Assembly: GCA_009911355.1 (NCBI GenBank)
Contig: QXXE01000026.1
Location: forward strand, 1-49,750
Reading direction: 5' to 3'
DNA length: 49,750 nt
From: Clostridiaceae bacterium
GTDB lineage: Bacteria; Bacillota; Clostridia; Oscillospirales; Butyricicoccaceae
A model generated the notes under the pieces. It saw only the letters and a list, made by a program, of their open reading frames with translations, ran no database searches and was not told the origin of the DNA. Every line of letters starts with the position of its first letter. The first letter of the stretch is position 1. Position numbers and translations under genes: made by a program. Shown one piece after another: positions 7,876 to 16,222 of this stretch.

Positions 7876-7924
7876 GTAGGGACGGAGATTTTGATACAAC
7901 GAGTATCAAGATTTTCGTCCCTAC
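7876..7924. repeat. Long inverted repeat after the tRNA remnant
   Basis: GTAGGGACG and CGTCCCTAC, with further pairing of TTGATAC and GTATCAA inside, form a long near-perfect hairpin directly after the CCA end. It could terminate tRNA transcription in one direction, but no clear U-run follows. Confidence 0.6.
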
Positions 7925-7978
7925 TTCTTTGCAAAAACCGCTGTTTTCGGCGTAATTTTGAACATTTCAAAAGAATAC

Positions 7979-8024
7979 ACTCCCGCAGGCAGGCGTTTTG
8001 CCCAGCCAGCGGGAGTATTTTTTT
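7979..8024 (+). terminator. Rho-independent terminator
   Basis: ACTCCCGC (7979-7986) pairs with GCGGGAGT (8009-8016) and is followed by ATTTTTTTG. It insulates the restriction operon from upstream transcription. Confidence 0.8.
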
Positions 8025-8194
8025 GCTTTTCCTTGGCCCTTTGGCTTTTGTATGTGTTGAAATTTTGAAAAAGGTGTTAAACTTTTGGGCCTGGAGTGGC
8101 AAAAGTCAAGATTTCCGTTAAATCTTTGGGTAGGTGTTGAAATATCATTTATCTCAGTCCAAGTGAAAATAAGTCTGCGTTCACAGATTTTTTC

Positions 8195-8223
8195 TTGCTA
8201 TTTTATATTGGAGCAGTTATAAT
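8195..8223 (+). promoter_or_regulatory. Promoter of the restriction-modification operon
   Basis: TTGCTA (8195-8200), 17 bases, then the consensus TATAAT (8218-8223), 34 bases upstream of the methyltransferase ATG. The methyltransferase's N-terminal HTH may bind near here, as in autoregulated R-M systems. Confidence 0.75.
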
Positions 8224-8256
8224 GAATGGTAGAATACAGACCTGCGGAGGGATAGG

Positions 8257-9759
8257 ATGACTATCGTTTACGATAAGCTGTGGCACCGTTTAGCTGAAAA
8301 GGGTTTAAGAAAAAAGGATCTTCGTGAAGCTGCTGGGATTAGCCGAGCCTCTATAGCTAAACTTGGAAAAAATGAGATTGTAACGACTGAGGTGCTTGCA
8401 AAGATTTGTACGGCCCTTTCCTGCGATATTTCCGAAATTGCCGAAGTTTCTGACACATCGGCAGCGGACTGTACACCCATTCATATGGATGCACACCAGC
8501 GGTTTAGGGTTAATTCGTTTTTTGCGGGAATTGGTGGATTTGATATCGCCTTTGAGCAGCATGGCTTTGAGACAGCCTATTTATGCGAAATCAATCAATT
8601 CTGCAATGAAGTCCTTACATCCCACTGGCCAAACGTGCCAAGGGCAACAGACATTTGCCAAGTAGCTGCCAATGATATACCAAACGCTGAAGTGTGGTGC
8701 GGCGGATTCCCCTGTCAAGATATATCGGTAGCCAGAGGCGCTGCCACACGGCTTGGGTTGGGTGGTAGCCGCTCCGGATTGTTTTTCCAGTATGCAAATT
8801 TAATAGAAGCTAAGTCCCCGGAGGTTGTTATTATTGAAAATGTTGAGGGCCTCTTCAACTCAAACGGTGGCCGTGACTTTGGCGTGATTTTACAACGGAT
8901 GACTTCTATGGGATATGCAGTGGCATGGAGGCTTTTAAATAGCCGCTACTTTGGTGTTCCTCAATCCCGTCCCCGTGTCTATTTGTGCTGCTGGAAAAAC
9001 TCACCACAGAAAGCACAGCGTGTTATGTTTGATTCAGTGGGGGCGCATATCCCCTCGAACGAGAGAAAGGATTTTTTGACAGAGGCCAGTAAAGAAAATG
9101 AATATCCCAAGGTTCCGAAAGTAGCATATTGCCTTGCCGCGACATCCGGTAGACACACTGGCACTGACTGGAGTAGGACGTATGTTGTATGTGCAGATGG
9201 TGTACGACGTTTAACTCCAAAAGAATATGAACGCCTCCAGGGTTTTCCCGACTACTGGACATTGCCTGCTCGATATGCTGTTGATAGCGAGGATACCGAC
9301 ACTTTACGGTATACTGCTATCGGAAATGCAGTATCTGTCCCGGTTGTAGAGTGGATTGCGCAGAGAGTCCATACCGAACTTCTGACTGACCGTCCGCTTT
9401 TTAGCCGAGATGACTTACAATCCTATGTTCCTGAGTTTTCTAAAACAGCATGGTCACCGCTTCATCTATCGGAAATCGACTTCTCTGACGAATCGAGCAG
9501 CTACAAGTGGCCTAAAGCGGGGCTTGCTTGGGATGATACATTTATTGGTAGTGCTGTGAGTCCCACTCCGGCGGAACCTATCCCCTCCAGCCTGCTGGAT
9601 ATTGTGGAGCGGGAGCGGGTTGGAGACCGCTACTATCTAACATCAAACGCTGCAGAAGGAATCCTCCGCCGAGTTGACAATCAAGGTCGGAAACTCTTTC
9701 CTCCTTTGCGAAAAGCGTTGGAAGCTGAAAAATCAAAGAAAGTGGCTGGAGGGATATGA
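8257..9759 (+). CDS. HTH-domain DNA (cytosine-5) methyltransferase
   Basis: A 500-residue fusion. Residues 10-62 form an XRE/Cro-type helix-turn-helix (KDLREAAGISRASIAKLGKN). The rest is a C5-methyltransferase: motif I FFAGIGGFD (88-96), catalytic GGFPCQ with Cys153, ENV at 194-196, QSRPRVY near 236, and a C-terminal motif like RYTAIGNAVSVPV. It adds a methyl group to cytosine C5 within a specific site and protects host DNA from the partner nuclease genes that follow. The HTH suggests control of its own operon, as known for M.EcoRII-type enzymes. The next gene starts five bases after the stop. About 100 C-terminal residues beyond the methyltransferase motifs are not assigned. Confidence 0.92.
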   Translation: MTIVYDKLWHRLAEKGLRKKDLREAAGISRASIAKLGKNEIVTTEVLAKICTALSCDISEIAEVSDTSAADCTPIHMDAHQRFRVNSFFAGIGGFDIAFEQHGFETAYLCEINQFCNEVLTSHWPNVPRATDICQVAANDIPNAEVWCGGFPCQDISVARGAATRLGLGGSRSGLFFQYANLIEAKSPEVVIIENVEGLFNSNGGRDFGVILQRMTSMGYAVAWRLLNSRYFGVPQSRPRVYLCCWKNSPQKAQRVMFDSVGAHIPSNERKDFLTEASKENEYPKVPKVAYCLAATSGRHTGTDWSRTYVVCADGVRRLTPKEYERLQGFPDYWTLPARYAVDSEDTDTLRYTAIGNAVSVPVVEWIAQRVHTELLTDRPLFSRDDLQSYVPEFSKTAWSPLHLSEIDFSDESSSYKWPKAGLAWDDTFIGSAVSPTPAEPIPSSLLDIVERERVGDRYYLTSNAAEGILRRVDNQGRKLFPPLRKALEAEKSKKVAGGI

Positions 9760-9763
9760 GTAA

Positions 9764-11683
9764 ATGACATTTGCTACATTACGGCTCGGTAAGACAAGTG
9801 TTGAAGACATTAGGCTGATTGATGCACAAGAGAGCGGCATCTTGACTGCTCCAATGACTATTTCAGTTGTTTGCACCCAAGTTCCGGCGGACCTTTTACC
9901 TGGGACCTATACATTTCTGTGGCTGGGTTCTGATAACAGCAAAGGTATGCCTACAACGTGGAAACAAGGCTTTAAGGCCCTTGGTGTGGTCAGGAGCATA
10001 GACCGCGGAGAAAAATACAATGATGAAAGTACCACGGTCGTTGATATTTCTTACATCTTTCCAGATGCGGTGAGCCGCACTGACATTTTGAGAGATGCTC
10101 CTACAGCATATTATTGGTGTTCTACGCTGCCTGTGATCGGCCTTGATGACCACTCAAACCAGACCATTCGGATGATCACGCAGGATTCGGAGCGTTCAGA
10201 GCTAAAAGCCTTTTTCTTTGTCCTCCGCGCAGTATGTCCTGACTTCCGCCAAGATTCCGTAACTGCCTACCCAGAATTAGAGCCTTTATTTGATTACACA
10301 GTTCCCAACCCGCGCGGATTTTATGGCGAAGAAACAGCCGCACATGAGTATACTCGTGAAGAACTGATGGCAATGGATAATAAAGAGTTCATTTTTACCA
10401 GCCTCGACATGATGTCGCGCCATCGGCTTTTCAATGGCTACACTTTGCCAGCTCTTGAAAGCCGGGAGCAGTGTTCTCTGTTATTCAGGCACAATAATTT
10501 ACACGGCATCCTTTATAAGCGTCCCGCAGGAACAACGGATGAAGAGTTTAGAGCGGGGATGCACGATGAATCTGGCCGTCCACGCTACTATGCGGACACA
10601 TACAGTATTGGTGAAGATGAATACTATGTTTCCTCTCAGTGGCGTCCGGACCGAGAGGATGCCAGAGGAGCTTTCCTCGACTGGCTGTTCGAGTTGCTTC
10701 TGACGATCCGTTTTGAAACGGGCCTTCCAACCTCTTTCGAGAGGAACAGGATTGTATTCGGCGCTCCAGGTACAGGTAAGAGCCACCGACTGAACGAGGA
10801 TAAGGATTCTCTGCTGGTTGATACCAACGGCACCTATGAGCGGGTCACGTTTCATCCAGAGTATACCTATTCGCAGTTTGTCGGTAGCTACAAACCAGTG
10901 ACCGGGCCGACTGGGGAAATTCGTTATGACTTTGTGCCGGGGCCTTTTATGCGCATACTGGTAGCAGCATTAAAAAGCGGACGCACCGAATCACCCCAGC
11001 CCCACCTTCTGCTCATCGAAGAAATCAATCGTGCAAAAGTGGCTGCAGTGTTCGGCGAGGTATTCCAGCTCTTGGATCGCTCCGACTCAGGGGCAAGTGA
11101 GTATGAAATCCACGCCACGGAGGATATCAGAAAATATCTGATTTCCGAACTTGGCAAATCCCCGGACAGCCTCCGCATCCCAGACAATATGTTCATTTGG
11201 GCAACAATGAATAGCGCGGATCAAGGCGTTTACCCAATGGACACCGCTTTCAAGCGGCGTTGGAGCTTTGAGTACATTGGCATTGATGAGAACGATGCAG
11301 AGGTCGGCGGTATCGTTACTTTGGGGCATGGCGACCACGCCCGTGACATCAACTGGAACCAGCTCCGAAAGGCCCTCAATGACACACTGGCTGTGACATA
11401 TAATATTAATGAGGACAAACTGCTCGGCCCCTATTTCCTGTCGAAACAGGTCTTTGCCTATGGAGACGATCAGCGGATGGCCTCCCCGGAAAAGTTTATT
11501 GCTGCCTTTAAGAGCAAGGTCATCATGTATCTTTATGAGGATGCTGCAAAATCGGTCAAGCGCCGTCTGTTTGAGGGGTGCGATGCAAGCAAATATTCCT
11601 CTGTGTGTTCCGCTTTTGATGAGACGGGGATTGAAATATTCGGATCGGATTTTCTTGCCAAGTACAATGATTTCGAGAGGTGA
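9764..11683 (+). CDS. McrB-like AAA+ restriction subunit
   Basis: A 639-residue protein with an N-terminal region of about 320 residues that presumably recognises DNA, followed by an AAA+ motor of the McrB type. It has Walker A GAPGTGKS (333-340), Walker B LLIEEINRA (415-424), and MNSADQG near 482, corresponding to the MNxxD signature of McrB GTPases. In McrBC, McrB binds DNA and translocates with GTP while McrC cuts. Because the operon also has a cytosine methyltransferase, the closest parallel is LlaJI or BsuMI, where McrBC-like subunits cut unmethylated DNA at a specific site rather than methylated DNA. The start codon follows the ribosome site CTGGAGGG. Confidence 0.88.
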   Translation: MTFATLRLGKTSVEDIRLIDAQESGILTAPMTISVVCTQVPADLLPGTYTFLWLGSDNSKGMPTTWKQGFKALGVVRSIDRGEKYNDESTTVVDISYIFPDAVSRTDILRDAPTAYYWCSTLPVIGLDDHSNQTIRMITQDSERSELKAFFFVLRAVCPDFRQDSVTAYPELEPLFDYTVPNPRGFYGEETAAHEYTREELMAMDNKEFIFTSLDMMSRHRLFNGYTLPALESREQCSLLFRHNNLHGILYKRPAGTTDEEFRAGMHDESGRPRYYADTYSIGEDEYYVSSQWRPDREDARGAFLDWLFELLLTIRFETGLPTSFERNRIVFGAPGTGKSHRLNEDKDSLLVDTNGTYERVTFHPEYTYSQFVGSYKPVTGPTGEIRYDFVPGPFMRILVAALKSGRTESPQPHLLLIEEINRAKVAAVFGEVFQLLDRSDSGASEYEIHATEDIRKYLISELGKSPDSLRIPDNMFIWATMNSADQGVYPMDTAFKRRWSFEYIGIDENDAEVGGIVTLGHGDHARDINWNQLRKALNDTLAVTYNINEDKLLGPYFLSKQVFAYGDDQRMASPEKFIAAFKSKVIMYLYEDAAKSVKRRLFEGCDASKYSSVCSAFDETGIEIFGSDFLAKYNDFER

Positions 11684-11688
11684 CTGCT

Positions 11689-13161
11689 ATGGGATTCATC
11701 TCTCGGTATGTGCGTGAGCAGAAACGCTATACCAAAAACGAAATCAAATCCATTTTCGGCTTTAGCGAGTCTGAGGTTGAATCCTTCATCCGGCGGCTCA
11801 AATCATTCGGCATTATGAAAGCTGTGAAAAACACTGCGGGACAGAGGGACCTTTCAGATTTGTCGGATGCCGATATTGAGATATCCGATGATGCTGGTGA
11901 GAGCAGTGAGTGTTTCTACATTTTTACCTATGTGGGTGTACTGACGGTTGGCGACAGGGTTGTCGAGTGTTTTCCCAAGTACATAACTCTGAGCGATGCT
12001 CCCGATACCGAGATGAAACAGGTAATTCGCGTTTTACGGAGATACGGCAGTAAAGAGCAAATTGTCAACCTCTACAACGGAGACGGCCAGAGCAGCAGTT
12101 TTAATATTCTCGCAGTCATGCTGTTTCTTCTGGAGGACTACCATCAATATGGTGCATATATCAATTCCGAGGATATTGTTGAAGTCAATGGCGAGGGGCC
12201 TATTCTTTGGGGGCAGACCATTGACAACGGGTTTGCATTAATCAGCAACAATCGCCCGTACTACGTTGACATCTACACGCACCGCTCCATTGATGACGAG
12301 CAGGACTTTTTCCATCGACTGCACAGGTGCATTGTTTCCGAAAGCTCCCGCCAGCTTCGAGACGCAGGGCTGATAGACCTCTTTGATTTGGTGGAGGCAG
12401 ATGTTTCCGATGAGACTCTGGACGATTTCGGTGACAGAGAATACATTCTTTATCGGCTTCAGTCTGAATTGGGGGTTCAGTTCAATACACACAAACAGAC
12501 GATTCTCAAAACACTCTATGCCTTCATCTCATACCATCGTACCCTTATCGAGTCCGAAGGTATCAGTATGTATGGGACGAACAGTTTCAATCTGGTGTGG
12601 GAGGATGTCTGTGCGGAGGTGTTCAACAACAAACTCAAAACGCAGCTCCGCCACCTTCCACTTCCAGACGGACTGGCCCCAGGCTATAATCCCAAGACTC
12701 TTCTTATCGATATCATTGAGAAACCGCAGTGGCAAGGCTGGAACGCTGATGGCACAGCGTTTGTGAAAGCGGCTGCAGAGACGCTTACTCCAGACCTTAT
12801 CAACATCTATGAGGAAGATGGCACCTATACATTCGTAATTTTTGATGCCAAGTATTATTGCATCCAGCTCGAAAGCGGCAAGCCGTTAAGAGGACAGCCT
12901 GGTGTTGGGGATGTGACAAAGCAGTATCTTTATCAGTTGGCCTACCGGGATTTTATTAGTCAGAACCATATCCAAGACGTAAAGAATTGTTTTCTGATAC
13001 CAACCGAGCAAGCCAATGTGGTCAAACTGGGTGCTGTCTCGCTCTCCATGCTACACAATCTGGAACTAACCGATATTCAAATTCGCTTGCTTCCAGCGGT
13101 AAAAATGTATGATCTATACTTGAGTCGAAAGCCTTTAGACATATCCGCATTAGAACTCTAA
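11689..13161 (+). CDS. McrC-like nuclease subunit
   Basis: A 490-residue McrC-family protein. The nuclease core is the PD-(D/E)xK-type segment YTFVIFDAKYY near residue 385, where the lysine of DAK is catalytic. The first half would bind the McrB ring. The ATG at 11689 has GAGAGG eight bases before it. A GTG nine bases upstream overlaps the McrB stop and is a less likely start. Close coupling with the preceding AAA+ gene matches the obligate McrB-McrC complex. A GC-rich hairpin at 13181-13207 follows the stop and may end the transcript, although it lacks a strong U-run. Confidence 0.86.
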   Translation: MGFISRYVREQKRYTKNEIKSIFGFSESEVESFIRRLKSFGIMKAVKNTAGQRDLSDLSDADIEISDDAGESSECFYIFTYVGVLTVGDRVVECFPKYITLSDAPDTEMKQVIRVLRRYGSKEQIVNLYNGDGQSSSFNILAVMLFLLEDYHQYGAYINSEDIVEVNGEGPILWGQTIDNGFALISNNRPYYVDIYTHRSIDDEQDFFHRLHRCIVSESSRQLRDAGLIDLFDLVEADVSDETLDDFGDREYILYRLQSELGVQFNTHKQTILKTLYAFISYHRTLIESEGISMYGTNSFNLVWEDVCAEVFNNKLKTQLRHLPLPDGLAPGYNPKTLLIDIIEKPQWQGWNADGTAFVKAAAETLTPDLINIYEEDGTYTFVIFDAKYYCIQLESGKPLRGQPGVGDVTKQYLYQLAYRDFISQNHIQDVKNCFLIPTEQANVVKLGAVSLSMLHNLELTDIQIRLLPAVKMYDLYLSRKPLDISALEL

Positions 13162-13180
13162 TTTTCCTAACCGCACAAGT

Positions 13181-13207
13181 CGGGGAGCGAAGCCAGTTTG
13201 CTCCCCG
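13181..13207 (+). terminator. Possible terminator after the McrC-like gene
   Basis: CGGGGAGC and GCTCCCCG form an 8-bp stem. Only CTTTG follows, so termination would be weak. The Vsr gene 84 bases on could still be co-transcribed. Confidence 0.45.
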
Positions 13208-13290
13208 CTTTGTGTATACAGGTTCTCGGTGCCATAGGTGCTGGTTGATGAGTAACTGTATTATGATAGCAGCGAAACGGAGGTGGCCCA

Positions 13291-13770
13291 ATGGATGATT
13301 TAACAAAGGAACAGCGGCACAAGGCGATGTCGCGTATTCGCTCCAAAGACACTGCTATTGAAGTGAAGCTCCGAAAGGCTTTATGGCACAGCGGCTACCG
13401 TTACCGAAAGAACTACGCTGCTTTGCCTGGAAAACCGGATATAGTGTTGACCAAATATAAAATTGCCATCTTCTGCGACAGTGAATTCTTTCATGGAAAG
13501 GACTGGTATACAGTATTGCTCCCCAGGATTCGAAACGGAGTAAATTCAGAATATTGGGAAAAGAAAATAACCCGCAATATGGAAAGAGACAATGAAATAA
13601 ACCGAAAACTGAATTATCTTGGGTGGACAGTTATCCGTTTCTGGGGAAAGGACATCTCCAAAAACGCCGAAGAGTGCATAGCTGTCATTAAGGATTGCAT
13701 TTTCGACCAGACAGTGAATCATATAGAATGCTCATATGGGTTACCCGACTCACTTGATGAAGACATCTGA
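13291..13770 (+). CDS. vsr: Very short patch repair endonuclease (Vsr)
   Basis: A 159-residue Vsr protein. It starts with MDDLTKEQRHKAMSRIRSKDT, has the catalytic aspartate in GKPDIV near residue 50, the FFHGKDW segment around residue 67, and YWEKKITRNMERDNE further on, all in the expected order. Vsr nicks DNA at T:G mismatches created by deamination of 5-methylcytosine, which protects cells that carry a C5 methyltransferase. Its position after the R-M genes is therefore logical. The ribosome site GGAGGTGG precedes the ATG. The 3' end overlaps the convergent SLOG gene by 21 bases. The last ~20 residues look like an extension beyond the usual end. Confidence 0.9.
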   Translation: MDDLTKEQRHKAMSRIRSKDTAIEVKLRKALWHSGYRYRKNYAALPGKPDIVLTKYKIAIFCDSEFFHGKDWYTVLLPRIRNGVNSEYWEKKITRNMERDNEINRKLNYLGWTVIRFWGKDISKNAEECIAVIKDCIFDQTVNHIECSYGLPDSLDEDI

Positions 13771-14265
13771 GTTGGATTTCAGAAGTACATTAACCACTGG
13801 TACACCATTTCGCTTGGCATATGCCGCCGTGTTCCTTGTTCCTCCAGGTCTGCCGTTGTTGACGGCGATAACTCTTGCCGAGTGGTCAATCATCCACTCG
13901 TTCCTCCTCTGGAAACAATCCCGGCTGTAGCTTGGGCAGATGAACCGCACCAGATTGGCTTGTTCCATGACCCGCCGATACCGCTCCTGCCAGTCCTGGC
14001 TCCAGCGAACCTCAAAGCCCCGATAAGGGCTGGCACAGATGAGCCGAATAGCTGCTCCATTGGCTCGAAGATCCAACACGATTTCCGCTGCCCAGAGATC
14101 GACCCCTCGCGCCATTCCAGATATGAATGTTCGAAATCCGTCAGCAATAGCTGTGCGGATTTCTTTTTTTAGTCCCTCAATCACCTCGGCCTCTGGCCTA
14201 TCCAGTTTTTCCGGCCTGTGGCCAGTGAAGCAGCACCGATGCTGCCGCAGTTCCTGCTCTGTCAT
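13750..14265 (-). CDS. SLOG-family (DUF1273/YpsA-like) protein
   Basis: A 171-residue protein with the family signatures CCFTGHRPEKL near the N-terminus, FRTFISGMARGVDLWAAE in the middle and GGTRNTAAYAKRNGVPVVN near the end. This is a Rossmann-like nucleotide-binding fold (SLOG, DprA/LOG superfamily). Such proteins are widespread in Clostridial mobile elements, and several SLOG families are proposed sensors of nucleotide signals in defence systems. The exact role here is unknown. The ATG has GGGGAGG upstream. The gene is divergent from an XRE regulator, and the shared control region is strikingly symmetric. It converges on vsr. Confidence 0.82.
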   Translation of the reverse strand: MTEQELRQHRCCFTGHRPEKLDRPEAEVIEGLKKEIRTAIADGFRTFISGMARGVDLWAAEIVLDLRANGAAIRLICASPYRGFEVRWSQDWQERYRRVMEQANLVRFICPSYSRDCFQRRNEWMIDHSARVIAVNNGRPGGTRNTAAYAKRNGVPVVNVLLKSNSDVFIK

Positions 14266-14357
14266 TTTACCGTCCTCCCCAATGGTTTATACAGTTTAAT
14301 ATAACGGTATATTCCATACAAGTCAACTGTATAAAGCTGTTTAAGTGAACGGTAAAA
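14265..14357. promoter_or_regulatory. Symmetric divergent control region between SLOG and XRE genes
   Basis: Two inverted repeats share almost the same centre (about 14311): TTTATACAGTT at 14286-14296 with AACTGTATAAA at 14325-14335 (11 bp, perfect), and TTTTACCGT at 14265-14273 with ACGGTAAAA at 14349-14357 (9 bp, perfect). Each inner arm contains TATAAA, so the arms may carry the two facing -10 boxes. The XRE protein encoded to the right is the natural candidate regulator. Confidence 0.6.
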
Positions 14358-14381
14358 TATTGATAAGAGGGAGGTGGCATC

Positions 14382-14690
14382 ATGGACACACATTCCAGGC
14401 TGCGCCAGCTGATGGCGGAGCGGGGCTGGACAGCCTACCGGCTGTCCAAGGAGAGTGGCCTTTCCGAATCTACACTGGCAAATATCTTCAAGCGGAACAC
14501 AGTCCCTTCCATTGCGACCCTCGAAGCCGTCTGTACCGCCTTTGGTATCTCCCTGGCTCAGTTCTTCGCCGAGAGCGATATGGTGGAGCTGACTCCCGAA
14601 CTGAAGGAACTGTTCGACCATTGGGTGGCGCTAACCCCAGAACAGAAACAGGCGGCGTTGCAGATGCTCCGGGCAATGAATATGAAATAA
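14382..14690 (+). CDS. XRE-family transcriptional regulator
   Basis: A 102-residue protein with an HTH_3 domain in its first ~65 residues (RLSKESGLSESTLANIFKRNTVPSIATLEAVCTAFGISLAQFF). A short C-terminal helix pair, LTPEQKQAALQMLRAM, follows, as in small Clostridial repressors. It probably binds the palindromic region just upstream and controls itself and the divergent SLOG gene. The ribosome site GGGAGGTGG precedes the ATG. A perfect terminator directly follows the stop codon, so it is monocistronic. Confidence 0.9.
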   Translation: MDTHSRLRQLMAERGWTAYRLSKESGLSESTLANIFKRNTVPSIATLEAVCTAFGISLAQFFAESDMVELTPELKELFDHWVALTPEQKQAALQMLRAMNMK

Positions 14691-14725
14691 AAAAGTGGGG
14701 AGTTCGTTAGGACTTCCCACTTTTT
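14689..14725 (+). terminator. Rho-independent terminator of the XRE gene
   Basis: AAAAAGTGGG and CCCACTTTTT flank a short loop. The hairpin overlaps the stop codon and is symmetric enough to work in both directions. Confidence 0.85.
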
Positions 14726-14763
14726 ATCGCCATAACCGCCGAAAAAAAGACAGATTTCACCGC

Positions 14764-14826
14764 TTGACAAACCTGGACAGGCCGTGTTATACTTTTATTC
14801 GCAAGTTAGCGTACACGCTTTCTTGC
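14764..14826 (+). promoter_or_regulatory. Promoter with palindromic operator for the XRE-ImmA operon
   Basis: TTGACA (14764-14769) and TATACT (14788-14793) are 18 bases apart. Directly after the -10 box lies a 26-base dyad (14801-14826) with concentric arms GCAAG/CTTGC and AGCGT/ACGCT. Bases 14798-14818 recur at 16223-16243. The position at the start site suits repression by the XRE protein of this operon. About 160 bases of untranslated leader follow before the first ATG. Confidence 0.75.
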
Positions 14827-14982
14827 CGCATTCACCGAGTGATGAAAATGAAGGGCCGATAGCAGTCAACATAAGGTCGAGTGAAAGACGCGGGTCGCTG
14901 TAGTATGGAAAGCGGACGAGCAGTCTAAAATGACATGATAAGATGAAGGATGGCCTAATTGAAAAGAAAAGGTGAAACCATT

Positions 14983-15357
14983 ATGAACGCACAGTATCAG
15001 AATTTCGGAGAGTTTATCCAGCGGAAACGTGTGGAAAAGCAAATCCCCCTCCGCAAGATGGCGGAGCGTATCGGCATCTCGGCACCCTATCTGAGCGACA
15101 TCGAGAAGGACCGGCGCAACCCGCCCGAAATGGACAAGCTGGAACTGATCTCCCAGGTTCTCCTCCTGTCGGAAGACGAAAAATCTACTATGCTTGACTT
15201 GGCTGGCAGGAAGCGCAATTCAGTGGCGCCGGACCTCCCCGGCTACATCATGGAGCGGGACTATGTGTCCGCCGCCCTCCGTACCGCCCGCGACCTGGAC
15301 GCGGGAGAGGATGAGTGGATGAAGTTTGTTGCCGAGCTGAAGAAGCGGAAGGGGTAA
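14983..15357 (+). CDS. XRE-family regulator paired with ImmA-like protease
   Basis: A 124-residue protein with an N-terminal HTH (FIQRKRVEKQIPLRKMAERIGISAPYLSDIEKDRRNPPE) and a helical C-terminal half. The start at 14983 has AAGGTGA before it. An in-frame TTG at 14959 has no ribosome site. The ImmA-like gene begins nine bases after the stop. In ICEBs1 and many phages such a repressor is destroyed by its partner protease when the element is induced. The dyad at 14801-14826 is the probable operator. Confidence 0.88.
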   Translation: MNAQYQNFGEFIQRKRVEKQIPLRKMAERIGISAPYLSDIEKDRRNPPEMDKLELISQVLLLSEDEKSTMLDLAGRKRNSVAPDLPGYIMERDYVSAALRTARDLDAGEDEWMKFVAELKKRKG

Positions 15358-15366
15358 AAGCAACTT

Positions 15367-16173
15367 ATGTACAAGCCCTCGTACCGAACCCAGAAGAACG
15401 GCGTCCCCGTTCTGAAGAAGGAAGAAATCGACGCAATCGGAGAAGCCTATGTACAGGATTTCCAGCCGGAAGTTTTTAGAAACCCAGCGCCCGTAGACAT
15501 AGAGGGGTTTATCGAGTGCTACCTTGGGATGACTACGGACTACCAGTACCTTTCCCACAACGGCATCTATCTGGGCATGACGGTGTTCAACGACACGGAC
15601 AAGGTGATCGTGTGGTCGCCTGATACCAACCGAGCTGAGTATGTCAGCGCAAAGGCCCGGACGGTCATCGTGGACAACCGTCTCCTGGAGGAGAGCCAGC
15701 AGCATCGGTATCGGTTCACCCTTGGGCATGAGGGAGGCCACGACATCTTTCATTCGGCCTTCTTCCACTATGACCCAAACCAGATGTCGCTCTTTGGCCC
15801 ACAGATGGCCCCCATGATCCAGTGCCGCCAGGACAGCGCGAAGATGAGCAAGAAGGATTTCAGATGCTGGAACGACCACGACCGCATGGAGTTCCAGGCT
15901 AATCGGTTCTCATCGGCCATCCTCATGCCGAAGTCTGCCGTGGAGTTGGTAGCCCAGCGGCACAGGAAGGAGCGGAGCCTTGTCCGCAACATTGCCATCG
16001 TACACGACATGGTCGATACCTTCGATGTCTCTCTGGAGGCGGCGACCTACCGGCTGAAGGAGCTGGGCATCGTAGGCAAGGACTTCTCTGTTCCCTATGC
16101 CGGGATGGACTTCATTGAGGTCTACGCGGACGAGTTGGAGCGGATCGCGGATACACCGACCCTTGAGTTATGA
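15367..16173 (+). CDS. ImmA/IrrE-family metallopeptidase
   Basis: A 268-residue protein whose centre has RFTLGHEGGHDIFHS, the HExxH zinc-protease motif (about residues 121-125) of the ImmA/IrrE (DUF955) family. The next histidine-rich region and the later MEFQANRFSSAILMP are also typical of the family. The likely role is cleavage of the adjacent XRE repressor on a DNA-damage or quorum signal, switching on element genes. It is longer than ICEBs1 ImmA because of a C-terminal extension (KELGIVGKDFSVPYAG). A strong terminator follows. Confidence 0.9.
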   Translation: MYKPSYRTQKNGVPVLKKEEIDAIGEAYVQDFQPEVFRNPAPVDIEGFIECYLGMTTDYQYLSHNGIYLGMTVFNDTDKVIVWSPDTNRAEYVSAKARTVIVDNRLLEESQQHRYRFTLGHEGGHDIFHSAFFHYDPNQMSLFGPQMAPMIQCRQDSAKMSKKDFRCWNDHDRMEFQANRFSSAILMPKSAVELVAQRHRKERSLVRNIAIVHDMVDTFDVSLEAATYRLKELGIVGKDFSVPYAGMDFIEVYADELERIADTPTLEL

Positions 16174-16178
16174 CCCTG

Positions 16179-16213
16179 TTATAAGCGGGGACAGCCCCCC
16201 GCTTATAATTTTG
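16179..16213 (+). terminator. Rho-independent terminator of the XRE-ImmA operon
   Basis: TTATAAGCGGGG and CCCCGCTTATAA form a perfect 12-bp stem, followed by TTTTG. Confidence 0.88.
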
Positions 16214-16222
16214 TCAAAAACG

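Larger units (their letters stand above)
7690..8256. other. Gene-free segment with tRNA remnant, hairpins and promoter
   Basis: No protein gene is seen. The segment holds the broken tRNA-Ala, a hairpin and a terminator, and the promoter of the restriction operon, all listed separately. A minus-strand frame at 7845-8102 is the usual false translation through a tRNA 3' end. Confidence 0.7.
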
